Notes: generated from the sequence alone by a model not told the origin. DNA of 64,000 nt from Sphingomonas gellani (GCF_900110035.1 NZ_FOCF01000001.1:186001-250000); one strand, 5' to 3'; counted from the first letter of the stretch, positions 49,065 through 59,666 are shown. A program made the numbers and translations.

Positions 49065-52005
49065 GGGCGCGCGCCGACCACAGCTGTTCACCATTGCCGG
49101 GCACCGCGCCTTTGCCGACTCGCTGGTCGCCGGGTTGAAGCGGCGCGTCGGCGGCGATCCGCTGGCGCTGGGTCGAACCACCATGTTGTTGCCGAACAAC
49201 CGCGCGGTGCGGGCGGTGACGGACGCGTTCGTACGTGAGAGCGGCGGCGCCCTGCTGTTGCCGCGCCTGGTGGCGCTGGGCGATCCGGAGATCGGGGAGG
49301 CGATCGGGTCGGCGCTGGATCATGCCGACGATGCCGCCCCACCGGCCCCGGCGGTCAGCGCCTATCAACGCCGCCTGATCCTGACCCGCCTGATCACCGA
49401 GGAGCGTGCGCGCGAAGGGCAGCCCGTCGGCGCCGCCGAGGCGGTACGGCTGGCCGGGGAGCTGGCGCGGGTGCGCGACCAGCTGCTGGTGGAGGAGGTC
49501 GATCCGTCGCGGTTGAAGGATCTGGACCTCGGGCCCGACCTGTCGGTGCACTGGCAGCGTGCTTTGGCCAGCCTGGAGGTGCTGCTGGACCGCTGGCCGC
49601 GCGAGCTTGCACGCTTGGGGCGGATCGATGCGGCGGACCGGCGGCGGTTGATATTGGATGCCGTCGCGCGCCGGTGGCGCAGCGATCCGCCGGCCGCGCC
49701 GGTCTGTGCCGCTGGCATCACGGACACCGCGCCCTCCGTTGCCCGCCTGCTGCGCTGTGTCGCCGACCTGCCACAGGGAATGGTGGTGTTCGCCGGGCTG
49801 GACCTCGCCATGGATACCGAGGAGTGGAACGCGCTGGGTCCGCACCAGCCCGATCCGATCACGGGGCGGCGCAAGCGGGCGATCGAGGTGCACCCGCAAT
49901 TCCACCTGAAGGTCATGCTCGACCGGATGGATGTCGGGCGCGGTGAGGTAACGGCGTGGAAGGATGCGGCAGGAGCCGCGTCCGACGCTGCGCGCGGTCG
50001 TGCGGTGGCGAATGCGCTTACCCCGGCGGAGTTTACCGGCAAATGGACCGCGCTTGGCCCCGCCGATCGCCGGCTGTCGGGTGTCCAGGCGGCGGAGTTC
50101 GCGACTGCGGCGGACGAGGCGCAGGGTATCGCCCTGACGCTGCGGCAGGCGCTGGAGACGCCGGGCCGAACCGCCGCGTTGGTCACGCCCGATCGCGGCT
50201 TGGCGCGGCGCGTGGCAGCGCATTGCCGGCGCTGGAACATAGAAATCGACGACTCCGCCGGTCGCCCCCTGTCTATCCTGCCGCCGGGGACTTTGCTGCT
50301 CAGCCTGGCCGAGGTGGCGGCACAGGGTTTCGCGCCGCTGGCGCTGCTGACCCTGTTGAAGCATCCGTTGGTGGACGGCGGCATGGGGCGGCTGGCCTGG
50401 CTTGATGGCGTGCGCGCAATGGACCTCGCATTGCGGGGGCCGCGTCCCCCGGCGGGTCTGGCCGGACTGGACGGACAGGTGGGTGAGGGGCTGGCGGCGC
50501 GCTGGTGGGCCGCGGCGCGACCATTGCTGGAGCCGCTCGCATCGGCGTTCGGTGATGGCGATCAACCGCTGGCGCGTCTGGTGGCGGTGTTGCGGGATAC
50601 CGCCGGGTCGCTGGGCGGCGACGCGGTGTGGAGCGGGCCTGCGGGGCGTGCCGCGGCGGACCTGCTGGCGGAGCTGGAGGCGCATGCCGCATCCGGCCCC
50701 GCGGCCGTCGATCCGGCGGAGGTCGCGCCGATGCTGCGGACCCTGTCGGACGAGGTGGCGGTGCGCCTCGCTTTGCGGCTCAATCACCCGCGCCTCGCGA
50801 TCTACGGCCAGATCGAGGCTCGGTTGCAGTCCGCCGATGTGATGATCCTGAGCGGGTTGAACGAGGGTGTCTGGCCCGGCCGTCCGGCGCCCGATCCATG
50901 GTTGGCACCGCGCATCCGCGCCGAGCTGGGCCTTCCGGGACTGGAGCGGCGCATCGGCGTGGCGGCGCATGATTTCGGGCAAGCGATGGGCGCGCCGTCG
51001 GTTCTGATCACCCGCGCCCGGCGTGACGGCAGCGCGCCCGCGCTTGCGTCCCGTTTCTGGCTGCGGTTGCAGGCGATGGCGGAGGACCGGCTGGAGCGCG
51101 CGGAGACGCTGGAGGATTGGACGCGCGCGCTGGACGATCCCGGCGAGTACCTGCCCGCTGACCGTCCGGCGCCGTCTCCCCCGCTCGCCGTCCGCCCGAC
51201 GGTCATTTCCGTGACAGAGGTCGACCGGCTGAAGGCGGACCCGTACGCCTTTTACGCCCGGCGCTACCTGGCACTGTCGCCGCTGGAACCCGTCGACGCC
51301 GATCCGACCCCGGCCTGGCGCGGCAATGCGGTGCACGCCATCCTTGAAGAATGGTGGAAGGAGGATCGCTGCGCCGCCGATGCCCTGCGGCCGCGCGCGG
51401 TTGCGATGCTGCGCGACGGAGCGACCCACCCGATGCTGCGCGCGCTGTGGCAGCCGCGCCTGCTGGAGGCGGTGGACTTCATCGCCGGCCGCGTGGCCGA
51501 GGATGCCGCAGCCGGGCGCCATGTCACCCATGCCGAGGGGAAGGGCCGCATCCAGTTGGCGAACGTGACCCTGTCCGGCCGCTATGACCGGATCGACACC
51601 TTGCCCGACGGCAAGCTGGCCATCGTCGACTACAAGACCGGCAAGGCTCCGTCGTCGGCAGCGGTGCGCGCGGGTTTCTCTTTGCAGCTCGGACTGCTTG
51701 GCGTCATCGCGGAACGCGGCGGCTTCGGAGACGTCACGGGTGATGCCGGTGCGTTCGAATACTGGTCCATGGCCAAGTCGCAGAGCGGCTTCGGGCAGGT
51801 TACGAGCCCCTGCGATCCGGAAGGGAAGCGTGACCGCATCGTCACGGCGGATTTCACGAGCGTCGCGGCCGCCAACTTCGCCGATGCGGCGGGCACGTGG
51901 CTGACCGGGGGCGCGCCTTTCACCGCAAAGTTGCGGCCGGAATATGTGAACTATGCCGATTACGATCAGCTGATGCGACGGGACGAATGGTATGGCCGCG
52001 ACTAA
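49057..52005 (+). CDS. addB: Double-strand break repair protein AddB
   Basis: The 982-residue subunit of the AddAB helicase-nuclease processes broken DNA ends for RecA loading. The alphaproteobacterial AddB N-terminus (LLPNNRAVRAVTDAFV) is followed by a degenerate helicase region (LGRTTM near the start rather than a classical Walker A). The C-terminal nuclease domain has RYDRIDTLPDGKLAIVDYKTGKAP with Asp and Lys of the PD-(D/E)xK site. It starts within the murU end and its stop overlaps addA by 14 bp. Confidence 0.92.
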   Translation: MAEGARRPQLFTIAGHRAFADSLVAGLKRRVGGDPLALGRTTMLLPNNRAVRAVTDAFVRESGGALLLPRLVALGDPEIGEAIGSALDHADDAAPPAPAVSAYQRRLILTRLITEERAREGQPVGAAEAVRLAGELARVRDQLLVEEVDPSRLKDLDLGPDLSVHWQRALASLEVLLDRWPRELARLGRIDAADRRRLILDAVARRWRSDPPAAPVCAAGITDTAPSVARLLRCVADLPQGMVVFAGLDLAMDTEEWNALGPHQPDPITGRRKRAIEVHPQFHLKVMLDRMDVGRGEVTAWKDAAGAASDAARGRAVANALTPAEFTGKWTALGPADRRLSGVQAAEFATAADEAQGIALTLRQALETPGRTAALVTPDRGLARRVAAHCRRWNIEIDDSAGRPLSILPPGTLLLSLAEVAAQGFAPLALLTLLKHPLVDGGMGRLAWLDGVRAMDLALRGPRPPAGLAGLDGQVGEGLAARWWAAARPLLEPLASAFGDGDQPLARLVAVLRDTAGSLGGDAVWSGPAGRAAADLLAELEAHAASGPAAVDPAEVAPMLRTLSDEVAVRLALRLNHPRLAIYGQIEARLQSADVMILSGLNEGVWPGRPAPDPWLAPRIRAELGLPGLERRIGVAAHDFGQAMGAPSVLITRARRDGSAPALASRFWLRLQAMAEDRLERAETLEDWTRALDDPGEYLPADRPAPSPPLAVRPTVISVTEVDRLKADPYAFYARRYLALSPLEPVDADPTPAWRGNAVHAILEEWWKEDRCAADALRPRAVAMLRDGATHPMLRALWQPRLLEAVDFIAGRVAEDAAAGRHVTHAEGKGRIQLANVTLSGRYDRIDTLPDGKLAIVDYKTGKAPSSAAVRAGFSLQLGLLGVIAERGGFGDVTGDAGAFEYWSMAKSQSGFGQVTSPCDPEGKRDRIVTADFTSVAAANFADAAGTWLTGGAPFTAKLRPEYVNYADYDQLMRRDEWYGRD

Positions 52006-55000
52006 AGGCGCGACCCGGCCGCTGCCGCCGCTGACCCCGGCGCAGTCGGATGCCAGCGCGCCCGACGCTCATGTCTGGCTGTCGGCGTCGGCCGGCACCG
52101 GCAAGACGCAGGTACTGGCGGCGCGCGTGTTCCGCCTGTTGCTGCGCGGCGTCGATCCGGGTGCGATCCTGTGCCTGACCTTTACCAAGGCGGGCGCCGC
52201 GGAGATGACGGCGCGGATCAGCGACCGGCTGGCGGCGTGGGTGCGGATGCCGGACCCGATGCTGTCGCGCGACCTGGACGCGCTGGGGGAGGTGCCGACC
52301 CAGGACCTGCGCGATCGGGCGCGGACGCTGTTCGCGCGGGTGCTGGACGCGCCCGGTGGCGGTGTGCGGATCGGCACTATCCACGGTTTCTGCCAGTCGC
52401 TGCTCGCGGCATTTCCGGTGGAGGCAGGGCTGACCCCCGGCTTTCGTCCGCTGGAGCCGCGCGAGGAAGCCCTGCTCCAGCGCGAAGCCCTGGCACAGAT
52501 GCTGTCCGACGCGGAGAGGGAGGGGCGCGCCGCACCCGTCGAGGCGATCGGCGCGCTGAGCCTGAGACTGGGGGAGGGCGGCGCGGAGTCGTTCCTGGCG
52601 ACCTGCGCCCGTTCGCTCGACGCCTTGGACGCGCTGCCGAGCGGTATCCATCCTTGGCTTCGCCGCGCGCTGGACCTTCCGGCCGGTAACGTCGCCGAGG
52701 CGATGGCGGACGGTTGCGATCGGATCGATGCCGGCGCGGTGCAGCGGCTCGCCCGTGCCAACGCGGCCTGGGGCACGGCGACGGGCCTGGCCCATGCGGA
52801 CGCGATCGCGTCCTGGCTGGCAGGCGACCGATCGGCGCGCGTCGCCGGGCTGGAGGCGCTGCGCAGCGTGGTGCACACGGCCAAGGGTGAGCCGCGTAAG
52901 GCGTCAAAGAAGCTGATCGACGCCGAGCCGGATTACGAGACGCTCGCTCAGGAGATCGGCGGCCGCTGCGCCGAGTTGATGTCCTTGGCCACGCGTGCCG
53001 CCTATGCCGACCTGCTCGCCGCCGGGCTGGAGGTGGGACGCGAATATGCGCGCGCCTATGCCCGGGCGAAGCGGCGGATCGGCGGGGTGGATTTCGACGA
53101 CCTGATCGCGACGGCGGTGCGGCTGTTGCGTCAGGACGGCATCGGCGACTGGATCCGCTACAAGCTGGACCAGCAGACCGAACATGTCCTGATCGACGAG
53201 GCGCAGGACACGAACATCGCGCAATGGACCATCGTGCGGGCGCTGGTCGACGAGTTCTTCGTTGAGCGCGGCGTGCATGCGCCGTGGACGCGGACGCTTT
53301 TCACGGTGGGCGATTTCAAACAGGCGATCTTCGGCTTTCAGGGCACGGATCCGAACACATTCCGGGCCGCCGAGATGTTCTTCCGCAACAAGGTGGCGGA
53401 ACTGACGGGCGATCCGGATTGGCCGATGGAGGAAACCGGCCTGCCGATGCATCAGCTGTCGCTGACCAGCTCGTTCCGGTCGACGCGCCCGATCCTGGAG
53501 TTCGTGGACGAGGCGATCGGTGCCCTACCCGAACCGGGCCTGGGCCTGCCCGATGTGGAGGCGCATGCCAGCGAAGTCGCCGGGCCGGGTCAAGTCGAGC
53601 TATGGCCGCCGGCGATCGAGGGCGATGGCGGCAGCGAGGAGGACGAGGAGGGCTGGGTCGGCGATGCGACCCGCAAGCTGGCGGGCGACATCGCCCGTGC
53701 GATCCGCCGCTGGACACGCGACGAACCGCTGATGCTGGAGGCGAAGGGTCGCCCGCTGCGGCCCGAGGACGTGATGATCCTGGTCAAACGTCGCGGCGAC
53801 CTCGCCTCTCTGATCGTGGCACGGCTGTATGCGGAGGGCGTGCCCGTCGCCGGTGTGGATCGCCTGCGCCTGAACGCGCCGCTGGCGGTGCAGGACCTGC
53901 TGGCTGCGATCCGCTTTGTGTTGCAGCCGGCGGACGATCTGTCGCTCGCCAGCCTGCTGGTATCGCCACTGATCGGCTGGACGCAGGACGAGCTGATGCT
54001 TGCCGCGCCGCGCGAACGGGGCAGTCTGTGGACGCACCTGCGCCACACTCAACCCGAGGAACGCCTAGCACCGCTGTCCGCGATGCTGGCAAGAGCGGAT
54101 TTCACGACGCCGTACCAGTTCCTCGAGGAGCTGTTGTCGGGGCCATTGGACGGGCGGCGCAAGCTGATCCGACGTCTGGGCGAGGAGGCGCGCGACCCGA
54201 TCGAGGAACTGCTCGGCGCGGCGCTGACGTTCGAGACGACGACCACGCCCTCGTTGCAGCGGTTCCTGGACTGGTTCGACCGAGGCGAGGTGGAGATCGT
54301 GCGGGACGCATCGGCACCGCAGGACGCGGTGCGGGTGATGACCGCGCACGGGTCAAAGGGATTGCAGGCGCCGCTCGTGATCCTGGCGGACGCGACCGCC
54401 GATCCGGCCGCCGCGCCACGCTCCATCCTGCGCTGGAGCCCCGATGGCGAACAGCCGGCGATACCCGTGTTGCGCCCGAAGGCGGCGGAGCGCGGCGGCC
54501 CGCTGGATGCCGCGCTGTCGATGGCGGAGGCCAAGGAACTCGAGGAGCATTGGCGCCTGTTCTACGTCGCGGCGACGCGCGCGGAGGAACGGCTGGTGAT
54601 CGCCGGCGCGCTGGGTCCGCGGGCGAAGGGTGTGCCGCCGGAGGCGAGCTGGTACGCCGCGACCGATCGCGCGCTGACCGCGCTGGGTGTGCCCGGCGGC
54701 GAGGGCGCGCGTATCTTTCGCGGCACTGTCGCTCAGGCTGCAGCGTCCCGGAAAGCGTCAGTCGTTGCTGCGCGCGTCGAGCGACCTGCCTTGCCGGACT
54801 GGGCCCGGACGCTCGCGCCGCTCGAGCAGCGTCCGTCGCGGCCGCTCGCCCCCTCTGCGATCGGCGTCGATATGGTCGCCGACCCGCCGCCTACCCCTGC
54901 GCTGCGGCAGGCCGCGGAGCGGGGTCGCCTGATCCACGCGCTGTTCGAGCGCCTGCCGGCGGTGCCTGTCGAGCGACGCAGGGAGGCGGCCGACCGCTGG

Positions 55001-55429
55001 CTGCAGCATGGCGGCGGCATCCTCGGCGCGGCCGAGCGGGCAGCGCTGTCGACCAGCGTTTGTTCGATCCTGGACGACGCGCGTTTTCGCGACCTGTTCG
55101 ATGCCGAAGGGTTGGCGGAGGCGCCGATCACGGCGACCCTGGCGAACGGCACGGTGGTGGCCGGCACCGTCGACCGCTTGCTGGTCGCGCCTGATCGGGT
55201 GATGCTGGTCGATTTCAAGACCAGTCGCCGGGTTCCTGCGGGGGTGGAGGAGGTACCCTCCTACCATCTCGACCAGATGGGCGCCTATGCTGCGGCGCTG
55301 GAGGTGATCTTTCCGGGACGGCGGGTCGAGGCCGCGTTGCTGTACACGGGCGGGCCGGTTCTGGTGCCGCTGTCGGCCGAGCTGCTCCACCGTCACAAGC
55401 CCGGCTATCCGGGGCCGGAGCAAAGCTAG
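51992..55429 (+). CDS. addA: Double-strand break repair helicase AddA
   Basis: The 1145-residue UvrD-family helicase-nuclease has Walker A in SASAGTGKTQVLAARV, motif Ia LTFTKAGAAEM, Walker B in VLIDEAQDTN, GDFKQAIFGFQGTDP, and motif VI YVAATRAEERLVI. A C-terminal PD-(D/E)xK nuclease domain has LVAPDRVMLVDFKTSRRVP. It loads RecA after chi recognition with AddB. The gene overlaps addB by 14 bp, so the subunits are made together. Confidence 0.95.
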   Translation: MAATKGATRPLPPLTPAQSDASAPDAHVWLSASAGTGKTQVLAARVFRLLLRGVDPGAILCLTFTKAGAAEMTARISDRLAAWVRMPDPMLSRDLDALGEVPTQDLRDRARTLFARVLDAPGGGVRIGTIHGFCQSLLAAFPVEAGLTPGFRPLEPREEALLQREALAQMLSDAEREGRAAPVEAIGALSLRLGEGGAESFLATCARSLDALDALPSGIHPWLRRALDLPAGNVAEAMADGCDRIDAGAVQRLARANAAWGTATGLAHADAIASWLAGDRSARVAGLEALRSVVHTAKGEPRKASKKLIDAEPDYETLAQEIGGRCAELMSLATRAAYADLLAAGLEVGREYARAYARAKRRIGGVDFDDLIATAVRLLRQDGIGDWIRYKLDQQTEHVLIDEAQDTNIAQWTIVRALVDEFFVERGVHAPWTRTLFTVGDFKQAIFGFQGTDPNTFRAAEMFFRNKVAELTGDPDWPMEETGLPMHQLSLTSSFRSTRPILEFVDEAIGALPEPGLGLPDVEAHASEVAGPGQVELWPPAIEGDGGSEEDEEGWVGDATRKLAGDIARAIRRWTRDEPLMLEAKGRPLRPEDVMILVKRRGDLASLIVARLYAEGVPVAGVDRLRLNAPLAVQDLLAAIRFVLQPADDLSLASLLVSPLIGWTQDELMLAAPRERGSLWTHLRHTQPEERLAPLSAMLARADFTTPYQFLEELLSGPLDGRRKLIRRLGEEARDPIEELLGAALTFETTTTPSLQRFLDWFDRGEVEIVRDASAPQDAVRVMTAHGSKGLQAPLVILADATADPAAAPRSILRWSPDGEQPAIPVLRPKAAERGGPLDAALSMAEAKELEEHWRLFYVAATRAEERLVIAGALGPRAKGVPPEASWYAATDRALTALGVPGGEGARIFRGTVAQAAASRKASVVAARVERPALPDWARTLAPLEQRPSRPLAPSAIGVDMVADPPPTPALRQAAERGRLIHALFERLPAVPVERRREAADRWLQHGGGILGAAERAALSTSVCSILDDARFRDLFDAEGLAEAPITATLANGTVVAGTVDRLLVAPDRVMLVDFKTSRRVPAGVEEVPSYHLDQMGAYAAALEVIFPGRRVEAALLYTGGPVLVPLSAELLHRHKPGYPGPEQS

Positions 55430-55493
55430 CGGTCCGGCCGTTGAGCGGCGGCATACGGCATCCTAGATCGCACATCAGAAGGAGAACATTCTC

Positions 55494-55817
55494 ATGCCCA
55501 CCAAGCAGATCACCGACGCCAGTTTCCAGGCCGACGTCCTTAAGTCCGACAAGCCGGTACTGGTCGACTTCTGGGCGGAATGGTGCGGGCCGTGCAAGAT
55601 GATCGGGCCAAGCCTGGAGGAGATTTCGGACGAGCTGGGCGAGGAAGTCACGATCGCGAAGCTCAACATCGACGACAACCCCGATGCGCCGGGCCAGTAT
55701 GGCGTGCGCGGTATCCCCACCATGATCCTGTTCAAGGGTGGTGCGCCGGCCGCGACAAAGGTCGGTGCCGCGCCCAAGGGGCAGCTGAAGGCGTGGTTGC
55801 AGGGCGAGCTCGCCTGA
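55494..55817 (+). CDS. trxA: Thioredoxin
   Basis: The 107-residue thioredoxin has the active-site WCGPC with Cys31 and Cys34 ([13 protein letters not shown]), the cis-Pro in RGIPTMILF and a normal length. It reduces protein disulphides in the cytoplasm. The ATG at 55494 has AGAAGGAGAAC upstream. It lies 64 bp after addA and is followed by a hairpin, so it may have its own promoter. Confidence 0.97.
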   Translation: MPTKQITDASFQADVLKSDKPVLVDFWAEWCGPCKMIGPSLEEISDELGEEVTIAKLNIDDNPDAPGQYGVRGIPTMILFKGGAPAATKVGAAPKGQLKAWLQGELA

Positions 55818-55832
55818 CCCGTTCGTAACGGT

Positions 55833-55857
55833 CCGCGCAGGTCTTGGGCCTGCGCGG
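55833..55857 (+). terminator. Hairpin after trxA
   Basis: CCGCGCAGG at 55833-55841 and CCTGCGCGG at 55849-55857 form a perfect 9-bp stem with a 7-base loop, 16 bp after the trxA stop. No T-run follows. Confidence 0.5.
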
Positions 55858-55879
55858 GACATGTCAGAGGACCATCCGC

Positions 55880-56860
55880 ATGACCCGCTACGCCCGTCTC
55901 GATCGCACCGGAGGGCCCGAGGTCATCGGATGGTTCGACGAGACCCTGCCGCCGCCTGCTGCCGGTGAGGTGCAGGTGCGCCTCACCGCGGTCGGGCTGA
56001 ACTACATCGACACCTATCATCGCGGTGGCGTGTATCCGGTCGATCTGCCCGCCCGGCTGGGTACGGAGGCGGCCGGTGTCATCGAGGCGGTAGGCGACGG
56101 CGTGCAAGGGCTCTCTTCCGGCATGCGGGTCGGCATGCTGGGGCCGAGCCGGGGTACCTACGCCACGGCGCGCAACCTGCCCGCGCACGAGGTAATCCTG
56201 CTGCCCGACGGTGTGGATGATGGTACCGCCGCGGCGATCTTGCTGAAGGGCTGCACGGCCGAGTTCCTGGTGGAGCGTTGTGCTGAGGTGAAGGCCGGTC
56301 AGATCGTGCTGGTCTGGGCGGCGGCGGGTGGTGTCGGTCACCTGCTCGTCGGCTGGCTGAAGGCCATTGGGGCGGTCGTGATCGGCGTGGCCGGCGGCGC
56401 CGACAAGCTGGCGAGTGTGCGGGATGCGGGCGTGGACCATGTCATCGATCATCGCGCAGAGGACGTCGCGGCTCGTGTCCGCGAGATCACCGGTGGCGCA
56501 GGCGTGCCGATCGTCTTCGACGGTGTCGGCATGGCGACCTGGGACGCATCGCTGGCGTCCGTGTCGCGGCGTGGTCTGATCGTCAGCTACGGCAATGCGG
56601 GCGGTGCGGTGACCCGCGTCGCGCTCGGCACGCTGGCCTCGCACGGGTCGATCTTCGTCACGCGCCCGACGCTGTTCGATTATTATGCCGACAGCGAGCA
56701 GCGCCGCGCCGGAACCGGGCGTGTGTTCGCCATGCTGCGTCAGGGCGCGATCCGGCCGAAGATCGGGCGGACCTTCGCCTTGGAAGAGGCGGCGGATGCG
56801 CACCGCGCGCTTGAGGCCGGCGAGACGCGGGGCAGCACGCTGCTGATTCCACAGGGCTGA
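55880..56860 (+). CDS. Quinone oxidoreductase (zeta-crystallin type)
   Basis: The 326-residue medium-chain dehydrogenase lacks the structural zinc cysteines and fits the NADPH:quinone reductase group: LNYIDTYHRGGVYPVDLPARLGTEAAG with the substrate loop, the cofactor motif VWAAAGGVGHLLVGW, and GVDHVIDH. The reaction is probably one-electron or two-electron quinone reduction with NADPH; the substrate is not fixed by sequence. The ATG at 55880 gives the normal N-terminus. It is convergent with the SPL-like gene, 3 bp apart. Confidence 0.87.
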   Translation: MTRYARLDRTGGPEVIGWFDETLPPPAAGEVQVRLTAVGLNYIDTYHRGGVYPVDLPARLGTEAAGVIEAVGDGVQGLSSGMRVGMLGPSRGTYATARNLPAHEVILLPDGVDDGTAAAILLKGCTAEFLVERCAEVKAGQIVLVWAAAGGVGHLLVGWLKAIGAVVIGVAGGADKLASVRDAGVDHVIDHRAEDVAARVREITGGAGVPIVFDGVGMATWDASLASVSRRGLIVSYGNAGGAVTRVALGTLASHGSIFVTRPTLFDYYADSEQRRAGTGRVFAMLRQGAIRPKIGRTFALEEAADAHRALEAGETRGSTLLIPQG

Positions 56861-56863
56861 TCG

Positions 56864-57946
56864 TCAGGTCCAGTAGAGGATGCGTGCGGATGGCAGCAGC
56901 GCTGCGATCCGCTCTTGGAAGAAGGTCCGAAGCTCGCGCATCGTGGCGGCGTCATAGACGTGCTTGACCGAGCCGAACTTCGTTCGCTTTTCGGAGCGAG
57001 CGGCAGGGTCCATGTCGAGTGACGATCCCGGATACCAGCTGTCGAGAACCGCTTTCGATCCGGGCGTGAAGCGGTGGGTGATGAGCTCCACCGTCAGGTC
57101 CGCCCCCGCAGCATCCGCCAGCGCGACGGAAGCCTGGTCGATCAATTCCGCATAGGCATCTCGCCAACCGGGGGCAGCGATGATCGGTGCGATGGTCAGG
57201 CCGACCTTGTACCCCGCATCCGCCATGCGACGAAGTGCGGCGAGCCGGTTTGCCACGGGCGCCGTGCCCCCCTCGAAACGTGCGAAGCGGGCTGGGTTGA
57301 TGGAGGCCCGCATGCGAGTCCGGCCGCCATGAGCGATGGAGAGGAGCGGGTCGACGTCGGCGAACTTGCTGGTGAAGCGCAACTGCGCATCGGCCTGCCA
57401 CTGACCGAACCAGGCGATCAGCGCGGATAGCGACCCGGTCAGCGGTTCGAGGACCAGCGGGTCCGTGTAGCAGGACGCCTCGAACGTCGTGCCCTCATGC
57501 GCGCGGGCATGTGACCGGCTGGTGACCTGTCCGCGCCCGAGATGTTCAGGCAGTTGCTCCAAGATTTCCGGGAGGTTGGCATAGACCCGCGTGATCGGCG
57601 GACCCTTCAGCGACCCGGCGAGATAGCAGTAGCTGCAATGAGCCGGGCATCCCTCCGCCAAGTCGATCCGCCAGTCGGCTGACGGTGCGATGGGTTGAAG
57701 GCGTCGGCGCGAGGGGGACGCGACGACGAGGGCAACGGTACGCTTGGCCTCCCCATATTGGCGGCGGGGGTCGTCCGGCAGGTCGAGCTTTATCCGATCG
57801 CTGGATAGCCGGTCGACCTGCACCCCATATTCTTCAGCGCGCGCGACGATGGCGCGACCATGCTCCCATTCGAGGGCCGACGGGGTGACCAACAGGCGTT
57901 TGGGGAGCCAGATACGGGGCGAGGGAAGCGCGGCAGTCGAGGCCAT
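56864..57946 (-). CDS. SPL-like radical SAM protein
   Basis: The 360-residue product has the radical SAM cluster C-x3-C-x2-C at Cys100, Cys104 and Cys107 (AEGCPAHCSYCYLAGS). The N-terminus (RIWLPKRLLVTPSALEWEHG) and the placement of the cluster match the spore photoproduct lyase-like family. True SPL repairs spore DNA lesions, but this organism is not a spore former by any evidence here, so the substrate is unknown. A palindrome (AGTTC-GTA-GAACT, 58003-58015) lies 57 bp upstream of the start. Strand and spacing suggest a single-gene unit. Confidence 0.82.
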   Translation of the reverse strand: MASTAALPSPRIWLPKRLLVTPSALEWEHGRAIVARAEEYGVQVDRLSSDRIKLDLPDDPRRQYGEAKRTVALVVASPSRRRLQPIAPSADWRIDLAEGCPAHCSYCYLAGSLKGPPITRVYANLPEILEQLPEHLGRGQVTSRSHARAHEGTTFEASCYTDPLVLEPLTGSLSALIAWFGQWQADAQLRFTSKFADVDPLLSIAHGGRTRMRASINPARFARFEGGTAPVANRLAALRRMADAGYKVGLTIAPIIAAPGWRDAYAELIDQASVALADAAGADLTVELITHRFTPGSKAVLDSWYPGSSLDMDPAARSEKRTKFGSVKHVYDAATMRELRTFFQERIAALLPSARILYWT

Positions 57947-58253
57947 GGCGGGTCAACGCGGACCGGCTGCGCCTGTGCCGTGATCCATGTTGCCTGGGGT
58001 GCAGTTCGTAGAACTTAGTGGGTCCGATCGCAGGCTGCTGACCGGTTGCACTCGGGGCGGCTGGACGCAGTCTGGTGTGGAGTTGGGATTGCGCCGATGT
58101 GGCTTTCGACGCTGGACAGAGGATGGTGAGCGGACCGTCAGCCCCTTCGAGGCGGGAACGTCAGTGTGGTGCCGTGACGTCGATCCGCCCCGCGGGAAAT
58201 CCGGTCGGCAGCGGCGATCGGACCATCCGATCGCCGCTGCCGGCCAGCATGGC
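57947..58253. other. Intergenic region between SPL-like gene and glnA
   Basis: This 307-bp stretch has no gene I can support on either strand. It contains the dyad AGTTC-GTA-GAACT at 58003-58015, a candidate operator for the SPL-like gene, and the glnA terminator at 58206-58242 (listed separately). The remainder shows no clear structure. Confidence 0.6.
58206..58242 (-). terminator. Strong hairpin terminator after glnA
   Basis: CGGCAGCGGCGATCGG at 58206-58221 pairs perfectly over 16 bp with its complement at 58227-58242 around a 5-base loop. It lies 12 bp downstream of the glnA stop on the minus strand. The tail is only weakly T-rich (ATTTCCC). Confidence 0.8.
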
Positions 58254-59666
58254 TCAGCCGCTATAGTACATGTCGTATTCGACCGGGCTGGGGGTCATTT
58301 CCCAACGCGCGACCTCTTCGTACTTCAGTTCGACATAGGCCTCGATCTGGTCCTTGGAGAACACGTCGCCCTTCAGCAGGAAGTCGTGATCCGCGGACAG
58401 ACTTTCCAGCGCCTCGCGCAACGATGCGCAGACGGTGGGCACCTCGGCCAGTTCGGCGGGCGGCAGGTCGTACAGGTTCTTGTCCATCGCCTCACCCGGA
58501 TGGATGCGGTTCTGGATTCCGTCGAGCCCGGCCATCAGCAGCGCGGCGTAAGCGAGATACGGGTTCGCCAGCGCGTCGGGGAAACGGACCTCGACCCGCT
58601 TCGACTTCGCGCCCGTGCCGTACGGGATACGGCAGGAGGCGGAGCGGTTGCGGCTGGAATAGGCCAGCAGCACGGGTGCCTCGTAACCCGGCACCAGTCG
58701 CTTGTAGCTGTTGGTGGCGGGGTTGGTGAACGCATTCACCGCCTTGGCATGCTTGATGATGCCGCCGATGAAGAACAAACAGGTTTCCGACAGGCCGGCA
58801 TAGCCGTTGCCCGCGAACAGCGGCGTCTTCCCTTCCCAGATCGAGAAGTGGGTGTGCATGCCGGAGCCGTTATCTTCCTTGATCGGCTTGGGCATGAAGG
58901 TCGCGGTCTTGCCATAAGCATGCGCCACCTGGTGCACGACATACTTGTAGATCTGCATCCGGTCGGCGGTCTGCGTCAGCGTGCCGAAGGTCAGGCCCAG
59001 CTCGTGCTGCGCGGCGGCGACCTCGTGGTGGTGCTTGTCGCAGGGCAGGCCCATTTCGAGCATGGTAGACACCATCTCCCCGCGGATGTCGACGGCCGAG
59101 TCGACCGGCGCGACGGGGAAATAGCCGCCCTTGGCGCGCGGACGGTGGGCAAGGTTGCCGCCCTCGTAATCGCGGCCCGTGTTGGTCGGCAGCTCGATGT
59201 CGTCGAGCTTGAAATAGCTCTGGTTGTAGCTGGTGTCGAACTTCACGTCGTCGAACATGAAGAACTCGGCTTCGGGCCCGACATAGACGGTGTCGCCGAT
59301 GCCGGTGCTCTTCACATAGGCTTCGGCGCGCTTGGCGGTGGAGCGCGGGTCGCGGGCGTAGAGTTCGCCGGTCGACGGTTCGACCACGTCGCAGAACACG
59401 ATCAGCATCGGCGTCGCGGAGAACGGGTCGGTGTAGATCGCATCCAGATCCGGCTTCAGGATCATGTCCGACTCGTTGATCGCCTTCCACCCGGCGATGG
59501 ACGAGCCGTCGAACATCAGGCCGTCGGTGAACTCATCCTCGCCCAGGACGGACGCGACCATGGTCAGGTGCTGCCACTTGCCCTTGGGATCGGTGAAGCG
59601 CAGATCGACCCACTCGATCTCCTCGTCCTTGATCTTCTTCAGAACGTCGCTGGCAGAATTCGCCAT
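58254..59666 (-). CDS. glnA: Type I glutamine synthetase
   Basis: The 470-residue enzyme joins ammonia and glutamate with ATP. Conserved blocks are [60 protein letters not shown] and the adenylylation-site region [10 protein letters not shown] with Tyr. The type I subunit length and the adenylylation motif imply control by GlnE. The ATG at 59666 has GAGGAAGG upstream. It follows glnB on the same strand, with a hairpin in the 90-bp gap. Confidence 0.97.
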   Translation of the reverse strand: MANSASDVLKKIKDEEIEWVDLRFTDPKGKWQHLTMVASVLGEDEFTDGLMFDGSSIAGWKAINESDMILKPDLDAIYTDPFSATPMLIVFCDVVEPSTGELYARDPRSTAKRAEAYVKSTGIGDTVYVGPEAEFFMFDDVKFDTSYNQSYFKLDDIELPTNTGRDYEGGNLAHRPRAKGGYFPVAPVDSAVDIRGEMVSTMLEMGLPCDKHHHEVAAAQHELGLTFGTLTQTADRMQIYKYVVHQVAHAYGKTATFMPKPIKEDNGSGMHTHFSIWEGKTPLFAGNGYAGLSETCLFFIGGIIKHAKAVNAFTNPATNSYKRLVPGYEAPVLLAYSSRNRSASCRIPYGTGAKSKRVEVRFPDALANPYLAYAALLMAGLDGIQNRIHPGEAMDKNLYDLPPAELAEVPTVCASLREALESLSADHDFLLKGDVFSKDQIEAYVELKYEEVARWEMTPSPVEYDMYYSG

